A DNA stretch of 64,000 bases from the NCBI GenBank assembly GCA_022113835.1, contig JAILWY010000019.1, forward strand, positions 3,844,001-3,908,000, written 5' to 3'. The notes under the pieces are model-generated. The model did no database searches and was not told where the DNA came from. It saw nothing but the letters and a program-made list of their open reading frames with translations. Below, in pieces: positions 12,401 through 27,400 of this stretch. The position numbers were made by a program, and so were the translations under genes. The DNA comes from Atopsyche davidsoni (taxonomy: Eukaryota > Arthropoda > Insecta > Trichoptera > Hydrobiosidae). Numbering within the stretch: the stretch's first letter is position 1; every line of letters starts with the position of its first letter.

Positions 12401-15400
12401 GTTGTATCACAGAAATAAATTCAACAAAAAAAATTGACTCTTAGAATATTGAGAATTTACAATATACATCCATAAATTTATAGTTAAATAAGTATTAAGT
12501 GCTTCTGTTTATTGGAAAACCGATTAAGTTTGCTGTTTTTATAAGTGACGCTTACATTTATTATCTAAGCAAGATCTTTTAGCGAATGTAATATTATAAA
12601 GTGTTTTTTTTTCTTAAGCAAAAAATAATATATTTCATATAGTTTATACATGAAATTGGGATTCTTTGATCTTTTTGTGATGAAATTGGCCATTATTTCA
12701 TGACAAAGCGGCCCCAGTATTATAAATTGAATGTTTGGAAGATTTTCTAAGATGTTTTATGAACCATTTTATCAGCAGGTACGTACAAAGTACTGAAGCA
12801 TTATTATATACAATATTGTTTGACGGTAACAATATATTCAAAAATATCCACAATATACAAAACGAAATGTCAAAAGTTAAAAAACAAATCATTTTTTAAT
12901 TTTCAAAATTAAAAAAACTCTTAAATAAGATTGAAATGTTAATTCAACATATTAACAGTATTGATTTTATTTTTTGCAACAAGAACAAATTTTCATTAAA
13001 ACAATTCAAAACCTATTTCTTTGTTTTAATTAAATCAAAATTTATATTAATATACGTTGATTCGTTGCAATATTACTCTCTACAAAAGAATCAATCGAAC
13101 AAGAGTGTTAATGACAAGAATTCTATTGGAAAGCCGAGTTTAGATATTTGAGTATTTTTTAATGAAATTATTGAACAATTCTTCAGTGTTTTTTTTTAGT
13201 ACTGACGAACAACGACCATAAGCACATTATTGGGAGAATTCACATCACAAAAATCACAATCACAAAAACTCTAAATATTCTATTAAACCATTTGCAAATT
13301 CAGTATTATTAAAATTATTAAAATGCAATCTCTTGCTTAAATTTATAATCACATTTATATTTACAAACGTACAATCCAAATATTCAAGTGTTGGCAGTAT
13401 AATAGCAACTACAAGTGTATGTAAATATTTGTTCGTATAAGATTCACTGTATAAATAACCGCATCTCATAAATCAAAAATTTAAAAACCCGTTAAAGTCA
13501 CGAAGCTATAATAAGATTCGCCTTCCGCCGGCAAATCTCATAAAAAGCAGAAGCAAAATCCTTCAAATTTATGGTAAATAAAATATTAATTGGTGTAAAT
13601 CTGGCTGTCAAAAGCAGACTCCTCCCTTATAGTCTTCCCCTTCATGCTTCTTGCTAATTACCGTCCAGGACTCAAAAGATTATTGTCTGAGAAAGAATGC
13701 AAGAGACCTTCTTCAAACCCCGCTAGCCCATTCACTTTTGTCACCGTACAAAGATCCGACAATTCTTGTTTACTTAACTGAAAAACTGACAATTCCGAAG
13801 CGGTCTGATTAAATTATTTAAATGAACTTAAATTAAATTAAATAAAAATATTCAATACATAGAGAAAAACAGTTATTAATCGCATTCAACTTTTATATTG
13901 TTTAACATACAAATATTCTGCGCCACCAAGCATTCGAGTTTGGGTATGAAGGTTTTACACCTGTAAATATACTTTGGGGGGTGCTGTTTATGAATTAAAT
14001 CTAGCATGTGCACTAATCGCTTGATCTTTATTTATTTACGATTTCAGTATTCATGTAATTGTCAGGATTATTTTTCTGATTTTGAATCTAAGGCCAGTGA
14101 ACGCGATTTACCTGTACAAAACACAGTTAACAGGCTCAAACGAAAAGCGAATAACGCTCTAATGAAATTTGACAGGTAACAAATTACCTTCGCAACGTTT
14201 TTACTTAGCAATGTTTTTTTTGCATAATTTATTACTATTCAATTAAAAGTATTATATACAAAAAATAAAACATTGGAAGCTTGCTTGAGATTCACCAAAT
14301 GATATAATGTCTCAGTTCTTTTTTATTGAGTTGAGAACTGGAATGCACAATATCGCATCTTAAACAGAATGCGCAATAAAAGCAAACTCCTGACAATGAT
14401 TAAAAGCTTGAGTTATCCTGTTTTGATCATATTTTTATTAATTTCAAATACTGCAGTTGGTTATGCGGGAAAAGATCCAAGAGAAAAGTGATATTAGTGT
14501 AGAATTTGGGAGTACAGCCCAATCAGTAAGACTGGCTCGAGTCTATGAAATGTCGTATCAAAATGATATTTCAATTATTGTACTTTGTAACATGTAGATA
14601 TATATTTTTTTAATTTTTAATAGAATTTAAATTATGTGTAAATTTACAATTTTATTTTGAGTTTATATTAATAGCAATATGATTGTATTTCCGCAGACCC
14701 TCCCGGCGCCCCGTACATCGAAGGATACCAGAAAGGCGAGATGGTGCGTCGCGGGCAGGTGGTGGAGCTGGTCTGCAGGTCCCGCGGAGGGAACCCCCCG
14801 GCCCAGCTGGTGTGGTACAAGAACCAAGACCAGATCCAAACGACTTACAGGTGAGTGCCGAGCACGCGAGGGTTATAACCACAGGTACAGCGAGCGGACG
14901 ACAAACACCTTGCTAACACATGTGCGAAATTACCAATTATATGCCCACATATTATCCCGCCGGATACACACCACAAATGTTACACTACAGATCGCGGATT
15001 TTCTACCATTTAATAAATCCCTGTTCATGTAAAACTATAAACCCAATTTAATTTCAAAATTATTTTTTTGATTCCCTTGAGTTAACTGCATCTCAACTAG
15101 ATTAACTTTTAGATTGCCCATTATACATATTTTTTTCTTTTCTATTGACAGAGAAAGATGTTCGATAGGTTTGATATTTGAAGGTTTTATTTGTTATTAC
15201 TGTGTAGATGTAATCAATTCTATATTTTGACTGATTGTTGTTTCACACTCTCGCAGTCAGTTGTCAATCTTCTTATATCTGTGGTTATAACCGGCGAGTG
15301 GCTTGATAGCCGCGCGATTAGAGCCTCAGACTTATCACCCGATAGGTTTGGGAGTTCGAATCTGCGAGACTTCAAGCTATTCCAGCACAGCGAGTTGTTT

Positions 15401-18400
15401 AATGTCTGCAAAGCTAATTGTTATTATCAATATGTTATCCCTAGACTTAAAATAATAAATAGCGCAAGCAGTTTTTATACATTTAATTACTGGGTGAAAT
15501 ATCCGTTCGATCGCATTACTTGATCGTCAGTTGAGTAATTTGAACCTTGCATTAATTAATACATTCATTACCATTTGATTATCGGCTGAATATATATTTC
15601 AAGTCCAGGTACTGAATATTCATAAAAATTTTCATAAAATTCATAAATTAAATATTTAGTTTTTTTTATGTTACTATATTATTCCGCATACTGTTTGATT
15701 ACATTTGTTGTCAGTATTAAAATAATTTACATGACCTAAAAAATTACCATTAAATTATATAATTTGCTGTTTTTTTTAATTAATATCTAATCTTATCTAC
15801 ATTCATTAAACGTTTTGTCTACAAATACGTATGTTTGTAAGGTGTGATTGATGAAATGGCTCACGTGCTTGGGGATGGCTTAATGAAACCGTGAATGAAG
15901 CGTGAATGATGAAAAAGAAACAATGAAAACTGCAGATACTGTTTAATGATTGTATTAAAGGTTATGATATTTCTTGAAATACGAAATAAATATATTCACC
16001 TATTTTTTTTATCAAACTCAATTATTATAAATGTTTAAACTAACAACAACTGAAATCAGATATTTATAAAAAAACGTGTATGTAATACAAGTGCATGATT
16101 TACGTTTGAAATGTAATAAGTATAAAAATATATTTTTTAATATCAAATATAAACTGTTATACACACTATTTGTAAATACTGTGTGTCAAAAATACGATAA
16201 AACCCTCACATAAAAATAAAGTATTTGTATATACGGTGCTTTCTTTCGGTTTTTATACACCCAAAAAAATTAAGTCGAAAGGTCGAAATGATGAAAAAAT
16301 ATATAAAAGCCTCACTTCTCAGAGGCATGACGAAACGCGACTGTTAGTAAAATTTGATACTGGCAAATTGTAAAATGTGGTATAAAGTTGGACAGTTATG
16401 ATTTTTGTATGGGATAACAATTTGTTTACGTTTGTTTTATGTACGGAATTTTCGCTGAATTCGTTTGAATAATATCTATGGGCCTTGCCAATGCGGCAGT
16501 GGAATTATTATCTACACGAAAAATTAGCTTGTATTTTTCATTTTTTTTTTGTTTCGCGACACTTTGGAAGGAAAATTATGCAGTAACGTAAATATACTGC
16601 GTGCCTATCTTGTGTTGTTTGAAAACATAAAAATCTCGAGCCATTTACATGAAATAACCTTAACTAACTTCTACTACCAAATTCAACCAAACCTTCAGAT
16701 TTATTTTGTTTTGCAATTTTTTTCATTTCAACAGTCCGGTTTAATTTATGTTATGGTGATATAATATAAAATAAGCTATTGATTATTTTAATACAAATCG
16801 TATTCAATACTTTCATAGTTCCTGGTAATAAATACAATTCAGATAATATTATTCGGATAAATGGCACAACTTATCTACTTTCTGCTGTTTCGACTACGCT
16901 TTAGATATCTATGAAAGCTCTTCACAGCCTTTAAATAGTGAACTGAAAACCTAAAACATATTTTTGCTACAACTCTGTTATAAATTTAAAAACACTTCAC
17001 TTTGCATGAAAAAAATCTTTTAAGAAGTCACCTCCAGTAAATACTGGCACATCAATTGTTATTATATTAAAGTTATAAAGAATTTCAGAAGCAATTACAA
17101 CCCGACTCAGACAGCCTTGCGCCACCTCGACTTCTTGTATTAGGGACATAGATTCTGAGACCCGCTTTCATTATTTCCGGCGGAAGGAGCGATTCCTTTC
17201 TCGGTTTCCATACCGTTTTATATATATGGAGGACATTAGTCAAGAGGTAAGTCGCTCCGTGGGGGACTAATGGATCAGGGCTCGAATCCGTCTTACCAGC
17301 CTACCGCCGATATTGTGAGAGCATTTGCATATCATTTTTAAATAAACCCGGTTGAGAGAAAATCCACTAAGTCTGTAGGCTGAGTGGGCGCGGAGCATAT
17401 TCCAGACACGGGCATTCGCACAAGAGACCAGCTGTTTGCCATATTTAATTTTAGAGACTTTACTACAATTAAAAAAAAATAAAACAAGAATTTATTTTTC
17501 AAGCTCACTGCAATTAAAGTCAAAACATTTTATATATTACTAGACTACGATCATATTGAATGTCATTCAATAACATCAAAAGCTGTATTTATTTGCTATC
17601 CCTGTCATTCTTGTTTACACAAATATCTACTTGTGCTCAGTCGTGGAAAAAAAATACCTACGTTACTATTGAAACTGCCATATAAAAATGTAATATAATT
17701 TGCTGTTTAACTTAATTATTTTCATACAATATAATATTTATTTAACATTAATCTCGTTTATTCATTTATAATTCTATTAAATGCTGTAAATTACAATAAA
17801 AAATACAACGTCTGTATGTGTTTGACGGCGAGTTTGTTTCCTGCCCCGCGGGTTACTTAGACCACAGCCTTAAACACTTTATATACATGAAGTATAAAAA
17901 ACAAACCCATTAAAACAGCACAGCAAAAACTTCCAATTTAGCCGAACAGTGTTCTGGGTATTGATTTACAATTATTTTAAAACTCACAGCTTTTCTAAAA
18001 AAATATATTTTGTTTTTAAAACGTTTTTTTTTTGTTAAGACTGAAGAGAAAATTTCACCGAAATCAAATTACAAATTTCAAATCGCCGTCTTGCATATCA
18101 TTTGGGATTCATAAGTTTCAGAACAACGTTTGCTTAGCATTGTAACTCGTTAAATGTAGTAAACATAATAAAATCCTTTTAGATATCTAAAATACGCTTT
18201 TAATTAAAATAAAGGAATAAGTAATCATTCCAAAGTAACAAATTTGTACTTGTATTTTCTTCATCGAGTGCCTCTCCTTAGAGGAGGTTGGCGATCATTT
18301 CACTGAGCATATACTCATGCTGAGCTAGTGTTCATGGTTATAATGCTATTGGGCAGCGGAACACTATTTTCCCTTTATAAAACCATGAACACTGTACTTG

Positions 18401-21400
18401 TATAAACATAATAAATATTCATAAAAATCAATTTAAATTTCACTACGATCATAAGAGAGAAAAGGCGCATTGAATATTTCTCATTTATAAAGATATCCTC
18501 ATTTAAAAACAACGCATATTGTCTGTGAGATTATTTTCCTCTTATAAAACCACGAACACTGTACTTGTATAAATATAATAAATATTCATATGTCGATTTT
18601 TTTATTAAACGTCAATCAGATGCGTATTTATTACCCATTACGGGTTTATTATATTATTACTAATATGATTAGGCACATTAGTACATAAATAGAAGATGAT
18701 TTAAAGAAACTCTCAGAAAAATATCATCGTGATTTGTGTGGGATTTGAACCCACATCCCCTGGTTTACATGACCAGTGTACTAACCCTTGTACTAACGAA
18801 TCACTTCCGTTTATCGAGAATTATTTAACAATCATACTCTACGTGTGAATCAATGTGCCCAAGCCAACCAATATTTAGTGATTTGCAAGCACTGGACTTT
18901 TTGAACATAGTAACAAGTGAACAAGTTTAGTCCCATCTGGACATTATTTTTAAAATCTATTAATTTAGCCAAGACGCGCACCATCATATACATATGTTGA
19001 TATTTTATTAAACGTCAATCAGATGCGTATTTATTACCCATTACGGGTAATACACCGGTAATACAAGGGTTAGTACACCGGTCATGTAAACCAGGGGATG
19101 TGGGTTCAAATCCCTCACAAATCAACATGATATTTTTCTGAGAGTTTCTTTAAATCATCTTCTATATATGAACTAATGTGCCTAATCATATTATCAATTA
19201 AAATTTCACTACGATCATAAGTGAGAAAAGGCGCATTGAATACTTCTCATTTATAAAGATATCCTCATTTAAAAACAACGCATAATTGTCTGTGAGATTA
19301 ATAGATGAATGATATGTTACCTTGTGTAAAAACGGAGCCAAAAAACAATTAAATGAAAATAATAATAAATAAATAATCCTTGAAATGGAGGCTTTAAAAA
19401 GAGGAATTTTACATACAAAAGAATAAATGGCATTCGTTTAAATTGAGTGAAAATTAATATACCGTATCGTAACAGACTACGCCTAATGCCTCTCTTCAAA
19501 AGGAGCACCGGCACGGGAGAGTGACCCTTGCGAGCGCGACTCTCGGGGGCTGTTTTCCCACTTCGGGCAGCACCCATATAGGCCTCACGGTACATCACCG
19601 TAAGGGCCATTTTAGAATGGCACCGCGCCGAGGTGTTCGGAATCGAATTTGTTTTATAAAATTGCGTTGTTATCTGCTTTACATTAATTTGGGAATGTAA
19701 AAGCTACCTTTAAAAATGGTTGTAATTTTTACAGCTACCTTAAACAATTTTAAAGATTTTTTGTTTTATTATTCTCACGGGATGTACTGTTGTCTTTTCT
19801 AAGCCTACGCAAACATAAAAGATTTGCGTTTTGTGTTTTTTTTTTTTTTTTTATAAAAGTATAAATTATAAAAATTTTGTAAACGTTTTGCGTTTTATTG
19901 TGCATCACACTCTTATAATCTCATCGAGCATCATAATTTTTTAATCAAATTTTTATTTTTCATGTATAATATCAAATAACAAACTATGGATTTAGTTTCA
20001 CCTCTAGAAGTAATAATAATAGATGTATACACTATAAATACAATACGCAAACGAACGCTGGTAAAAGTTTAGCACTTTCGATCGAAAAATCGTCCACAGA
20101 ATATATGACCCAATAAACTAGTGCAACATTTACGAAATAAGCTATAAAGTAGATTTTTATGATTTGTACGAAGGAATCAGATTATTTATGTCTACAGACA
20201 TTGGGAGAATTCGCTAGATATCACGTCTACAACAGAATGAGCAATCAGCCAGTTAAAAAAAATGTTGTCAAAGCAGACATCTGAAAATGCTGATGATGTA
20301 TATGTTGATTTCACCAAACAGAAAACATAAGGATGTATTCGAAAATTTTGGCAGCTGTTAGTAGATGATCTTCGGATTTCTTGGGTGCTATGCTACATAG
20401 TGGTTTATGTCTTGCGACGTTTCGGTCTCAGTACTTTTAAAATCCCTGCAAATGTCGAAATCCCAGTGCAAAGACCGAAATGTACCAACCACTACACATC
20501 ACAACACCCGAGAAAATCAAAGAATAATTATGAATTATCGTAATAGGTAAAAATTAGAATTTCTTCTTGAAATATTATACATTGGAAAACTGCGTGCAAT
20601 ATTCAATACAAATATTATATATATACAAGTGTTCTGCTTATGCGATTTGGAGTGTAAAATGTAGGATCGAATTGTTTGCTTGGAATCCACAATTTCGCAA
20701 GCTTTAAAAAAAATTTAACTTTGATATGGACGAAGTACCAAAGGAAGTTCATAATCACACCACTCAAACAAATCTCCAAATATCAACAAGATGAACCAAC
20801 TCCAGTAATTCAACTTAACTACATGCTATAATTTATTTTTATAATGATAAAAGTACCTTTGTATTTTGTCTTCACTTTGAGTTTATTAAAATTATTTGCA
20901 TTACTAGTTTCGACCCAATACATTGGGTCATCATCAGATGCATAACTAAACTGTTTAGTTATGCATCTGATGATGACCCAGTGTATTGGATCGAATCTAG
21001 TAATGCAAATAAACAAAATACAAAGGTACTTTTATCATTATAATAATAGATCTTCACGAATCAAATGCCTTGTCCCTTTGACTGAATATTATATTAACTC
21101 TATTATTTTTACGGTTACTCCTAATCTCGTAAAATTGAATACCACAATCCCTTTATATTTCAAAGCCATCATTTCGACAATGTCATAAAAGGTTTTATCG
21201 GTAAAATTATGCACATTTCAAATGTGGTACATCCATTACAAGTTTACTCACGTCGCCTACAATTCGTGGAATTACACTAACAATGAATAAGTTTTCATAA
21301 TATCAGATCAGACCAGACAAAAAAATGAAACCCAGCGCAAACAGCGCATGCTTAAGATTCAACAATCCTTCCAGACGCACTCAGAATCTCGATTCAAAGC

Positions 21401-24400
21401 CACCGCCAAGCAAAGTATAAACTTGAGTAAATAATAGACGCACCTTAAAGATTTACAAAAATGATATGCGATATTCCAAGATCTTCTTTTTCGCATATAT
21501 ATTCTGTCGCAAACAAATTAGATAGCGATTTGCCGATATTTTTATGGATTCAAAATTTATATGATTGTCGGTTGTGTTGCAGCGTGTGTAGGCTGCTTGA
21601 TTACTTCTCGGTATTCGGTACATCTTCATGCAACCTTCCCACTTGCCTTCTATACTTCACACGTGAGCTGGGCAGAAGCTGTGATTTTGCCTCGTTAATA
21701 CAATACTTGGATCATTTTTATTTATTCCATAAAAATATTTCTGGCATGAACAACGCAACCAAATGGATAGGTACTCGTTATTTTACGTTACGAAGGGAAT
21801 TTGATATAACGTAATGCTGGTATTGTATTTTAAATTGTTTTTATGAAAACGTATAAATATTCGATTAATTTTTTAATTGCACTACGTTTTACATTTCTAC
21901 AGTATATAATGAATATAAATTACGTTTTAACCGCACTATAAATAATAAAAATCTAAAATGGGTTTGTATTTTCGTTTTTTGACTCTTCGTTTGAATTTAA
22001 AGAGTGTTTTTTTTTTTTTTTCTCAATTCATCCAAATATATTTTATCATTATTTTTTTTATAAATGTTAAAATCCTGGCTCTTGCTTGCTTAGTACATTC
22101 GATAACTAATTATCTTACACTTTAAGTGTTCGTAATTATAAGGATCTGAATGTCTGCAGGGCGAAACTGAGTAATGTTTTAAGTGTTAATTAAATCTAAA
22201 ACCATTAATAAAATAAAATACAACGCAGCTGTCATGACGCATTAAGGCAACTTTCATCGTGTGGGTTTTCGGTTTTTGTCAGATGGCAGACTCGATCTGT
22301 CGTCTGAAATATCGCAGTGTTGTTTTTTCTTTACTTTTTCACACGCGGGAGTCTCAAGGTCAGACAACGGACATTCTGAAGGTCACGGCGGCCATTTTGG
22401 GTTCACGGCGACCATTTTGTTTTTGAATTGTTGTTGTTGTGATAGCAGCTATCTGGGAGCCCGTCTCGAGTACGTAAGTAATTCCAAAATTTACTTTATA
22501 TTTTGTGTTTACACTTGTACAAACAAATTATCTTAGATACTGATCAATTTAAATAATATCAATTCATTTATATCGAAAGAGATTTAAGGTAGATTTTTAC
22601 ATTATATTAAAAAGTCTTGATAATGTTTAATAAATTGATAACCGTTTAATGTACATTCCAAGGAAGTAACGGATGCATGTATGTTAAAAGAAATTAATAT
22701 TGAATTGTTTGAAAAAAAAATTATCACGTGTTTTAGCTTTTTAAATATTATTTTTCCAACTTAAAAAACCACGACGCTGTCTTCAGAATTATTAGTCATT
22801 TTATGTAAGTTATCCATATTTAGTAATAGCTATATATCTCACAAAAGACAGAAGCTCCCAGTAGTTCCACAAATGTATAAAAACTTATAATTTCATTTCA
22901 ATTGGGCATCAATTGTGCGCATTGACAGTTATTTCAAAACATCTTTCATTAAAAGATTGTGTTTAATCAAGATTTTAACTATTTTAATAATTTGTACAAT
23001 TATCTTAGGGTCAAACAAACTCACAACTTTACGAGTTCAATGGGTCTATGGAAAAATAAGGAAATAAAAAATATATATTTTAAAAATCTATTATATTTGT
23101 ATTTATGTCAATTGTATTCTGCACACATGTAAGCATTACGTGCTTTATCAAAGCTCTTACGTACTTTTAACGGTTTTTGTAGTATGGTCCAGCCTTGTCT
23201 CATATCTGAGAATAAATTTCTTTCTGTTAAGAGCCGTGATACCAAATTCGGATACCTGGCGATTTCGCCAGGTAATGGACTGCCTCTTTTGTGCCAACCA
23301 GACACCAGAGGCAGTCCAATCGTGTCATTTAATTGTCACTTTATTTTGCTATGTCGAAAGTTGATTTTTTTACAAAGTATTGAGAAAACTATAAGTAATA
23401 TTTTTCTATTTTTTATTATTTAATTAACGTCCACTTTCAGGTTAAAATAAAATCTTGAAGATGTTGAAAAATTGGATAAAATGACGACTTTCAATACCAA
23501 AGTTTGCTAAAGATTTTTTTTTTTTTAATTTTCAAAGTAATCCCAATAGGAGGGTATATAATTAATCTTCTAATTCCAATTGAAAAAAAGAGTCATAAAT
23601 GTTTAGGATTCTTGGAACAGGAACATCGCGAAACTCCAATCCCGAAACATCAATCGGAAAAACACATATTTATCATATTAAAAGTAAATTCTAAGAAATA
23701 AAAAAAAAATGGTATCAGAAGAAAAGATGTATCTAACTTTCTGCATTTAAATTTTTTTGATCGGTGCAGTCGATTTTTCGCAATAGGTACAAGCAAATGA
23801 TCAAAAAAAACTCGAATATGGTATCACGGCTCTTAATTCCAATTGAAAAAAAAAGTCATAAACGTTTAGGATTCTTGGAACAGGAACATCGCGAAACTCC
23901 AATCCCGAAACTTCAATCGGAAAAACACATATTTATCATATTAAAAGTAAATTATAAGAATAAAAAAAAATGGTAGTAGAAAAAAAGATGTATCTAACTT
24001 TCTGCATTTAAATTTTTTTGATCGGTGCAGTCGATTTTTCGCAATAGGTACAAGCAAATGGTCAAAAAACTCGAATTCGGTATCACGGCTCCTAACCCTA
24101 AAGTAACAGTTTTCATGTTTTTTGTGATAAACACGATTAAAACTAGTCGAATTTCGATAAAAAAAAAAAAAAAAAAATTGTAACAATACCAATCATCCCA
24201 ATGAATTTTCTGTGATCCTGACAAAAGGCTTTTTACTTCTTTTTTTTTTCCATACGGAGGCTTCGTGCCCGATCGGCTTCGGCCCCCTTGTATCGGACTC
24301 GTGTCGGGCCGTACTAAAAGTTCGCCGGCACATTTCGGGAGTTAAATTTAAAGTACAATTAATTTGTATTCGGTAATTCTACGGGAGGGCGTCTCTCCGT

Positions 24401-27400
24401 TCTACGGGACGTGCCCCAGGGAGAGAGTACTTTCCGATAATGGCGCCGTTTTAAACTTCATAATTGGAATTTTTAGCATATCGAGCGTCACTTGTTTTCT
24501 GCGTAAACGCGAAATCAAAATGGCCGCCAAAACAATTTAGCCCTTTTCTTTTTTTTATAAATTTAAGTAAAAATGGTTATGTAGATTGATAACGCCTTCA
24601 GAATAAATGTTGTTGTAACAAATATTGACGTATTGTATGGAAAAAATGTGTGCCAGTGGGTATTTGGGAGCAATTTATTTTCTACCATTTTATAATTAGT
24701 GAGCCCATTTACTACAGCTGTACCTGATTGAAAATAACTATTTCAATCGCCATAAAATGACTTTCATTAAATAAAATCGATATTTCAATTTAAAGTTGGC
24801 AAAAATATGGAATAACAGACTTTTTTCATTTTTATTTTTAAAAATATTATTATGACTTGTTTAAATGTTCAAAACGATAGGATATTTTTAGAGACCTTCT
24901 AACATTGAGGTTAAAGATATATCTGTATAAATATGAAAAAGTATTATTGTATGAACATCAGCTTTCATTCACAGCGACCTGGGCTTGATTCGAGGGTGAG
25001 AAATATTTAATTATCTGCTAAGGGTGAAACATTGATACGTCAGCAATCGAATCAGTGCTTTTGAATAATCGCAAGGGCTGGGAATGCAATTGAATAATTA
25101 ATTCCTATACCTATGGATTTCATCCCTTGAATGTTGAAGAGCTACCTTTTCAATAGCCTGCGCGGGTTTACTTACACAAATAAAAAATAAACTATCCAAT
25201 GTTAGACTAATTATGCAGATTTTTTACTGCAACTCTTCATTCAAAATTAATATTTGTACTTGAATACAAATTATACTTTTAGTGCTCTTGATATATTTAT
25301 TTAAATAGTACGTACGTTCATAATAAGAAATGTACGGTAATTGCCTGCAGATACCCTCAAAGTCATGCCATAGTGGTTAGGTAAGGTTAGATTTACTTAG
25401 GCTTAAGCGTATGATTTGCTTTTTAAGTAAAGATAAATTTTATTTATCCTAAATAAATTTCAGCATACGTTATCAGCTTATAAACGTTACTGAATAGGTG
25501 TTTCAAATCTGGTTTTAAATGTTAATTATTTAATATTTTAAGCCTCGGCTTTTCGACGTTACATTCACGTTCCGCGCACTAAAGGCATAATCCAAGCAAT
25601 TAAATTCCATTTTGATCATACGATGCGCCCACTTCTCGAGCGAATCGTTACTCGGACTATGAGTCGGCAATTGCAGCCACCCTAATTGGAAAACATTTCA
25701 ATGACTTTCAGAAATTATGGAGCACACTCTAGATATAATAGTCACCAGGCTTCTGTTTCAAATAGGACGCCCCTATTTCAAAATATAATTCATATTATCA
25801 CTGAAACAATAGCAAGTAATCAAATTATAAAAAGAATAAAAATACAACCATTGAACGTATCCACATTTACACAAAACATTTTAAATTAAATATGAAATCA
25901 TCTCTAAAAAAATATTGCAAACAGAACGAAAATAACTTAAAGAATTTATTTAGTAAGAGCAATAATAAAAATTATCATCGCACGTTACTTAGGATTAAAA
26001 ATAACAATAGGCATTATAAAGCGGTTTTTTTTATATTCATGAAAGCATAATTTTAAACATGACAGACATTGTCAGTGTTTTGTTTAGCATTTTTTAATAT
26101 ATTTTTTAAAGCTGTTTCAATGTTACTGTGTAAAACTAAATTTTTAAATTCCACTTCTTTTGATTTTAAACATACTGACACGGAGTGGATGATTTTTTTT
26201 TTTTTATTAATATTATTAAATTTTGATAATTGTGAAATTTACATATGTTGCATGTGAAATGCTACTTTTTTGTGAAACAAAATCAGTTCTGAGTGATTTG
26301 AAATGTTTTTTTTATAATTTGAGAAAATTATACAAATTAATGATTTTTTCTTGTTCCGTCCAATAAGAATAGTTAATTTTTTTCTGTTCAATTCTATTTT
26401 AGTTTTGTTACGTATTTTAACACAATGTGACTTGACCTTGTTGCATTTTTCATAAAATGAAATTGGATTATACAAAAATTTCTCCTAAAACACTATATAA
26501 TACACGTTAGTTTACTATTAGAGTTAAATTTAAAAACAAACCTTGAGAATTATACTGAAATTTTTATCTCGAATTTCTCTTTCGAAAATTTATTTTGTTA
26601 TTTTTGTGTGGGTTATATAAAGTTTTCATAACTTTAGATCAATATTTTGCAAAGGTAAAGTATTTTTTATGAGTCTAAAAACAGTTGGTAATGTGTAATA
26701 TAAAATTGTTTGCATTTTAAGTTGTTATAACCTAGTTTTCATGACATAGTTTACACACACTACATAGTGACTACTTCATTCAACGTGTATTTTTTACTCA
26801 CTTCTTTTGAAAAGGCCAAGTAGCAACCATAGATATATTGAAATACGCAGTTTTGAGTGAGTTTTACAAACAATCTGCTCTTATTAGTAATATTTTTAAA
26901 TTTTCTTTATAACGTTTATCTGCGACAGCAGAAACGTAACTTACCAGCAGCATCCCCTTTTTAATTATTTACTTAGACCAAAGCGCTAAAAATTCATTTA
27001 AATATGGGGTACCTTTGGGCTAATTTCAAATCGGTTGCAAGTTGTGTCGTTGCGTGTGTAGTCAGTTTTATGGTGCACCAATACAAGAAATCTTTAAAAC
27101 GTTATCTTCACTTAATATATAAAGTAAATATATTCTGTTCTATATATATTCCAAAACTTTCGCAAAGTCACGGTCGAATCGCCTGAAAAGTTCTACTCGT
27201 GTTTACGTGCCTCTACTTAAGAATAAAAACCCAAATGACTTCCTCCGTCCTCTACTTGGGACACATTCTCGTATTTGGGCCGCCGAAGCAGAGTTTAAAC
27301 TTTGTCGTGTGTCTTCGCACAAATAGGAGTCATGAGACGATTTTTCATATCCCCCCCTCCCCTGGCGTCTCTCCGAGCTCTGCCCCATGGACTTACCAGA

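Larger units (their letters stand above)
409..14696 (+). other. Intron 1, 14.3 kb
   Basis: This is AT-rich noncoding sequence with long poly-T/A runs. It holds a short transposon-like repeat at 2027-2590, a possible hAT-type end at 4711-4790, a diverged direct duplication at 5505-5689, GC-rich islands at 5763-5995 and 11080-11165, a tRNA-like palindrome at 6155-6484, GTTA and ACGT microsatellites at 6743-6760 and 8263-8278, and a foldback repeat at 11476-11640. The intervals between these show no gene I can support. The short open frames inside lack codon bias and family motifs. Confidence 0.8.

Noticed and set aside
17230..17310. tRNA gene or SINE head with GGGCTCGAATCCG
   Set aside because: Only a B-box-like string with GGTAAG/CTTACC ends about 55 bases apart; too short and no D arm.
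21461..21814. Open frame of 117 codons as a nested gene
   Set aside because: Composition is that of AT-rich intron with no recognisable motif and no clear promoter or paired exon. I cannot support it.
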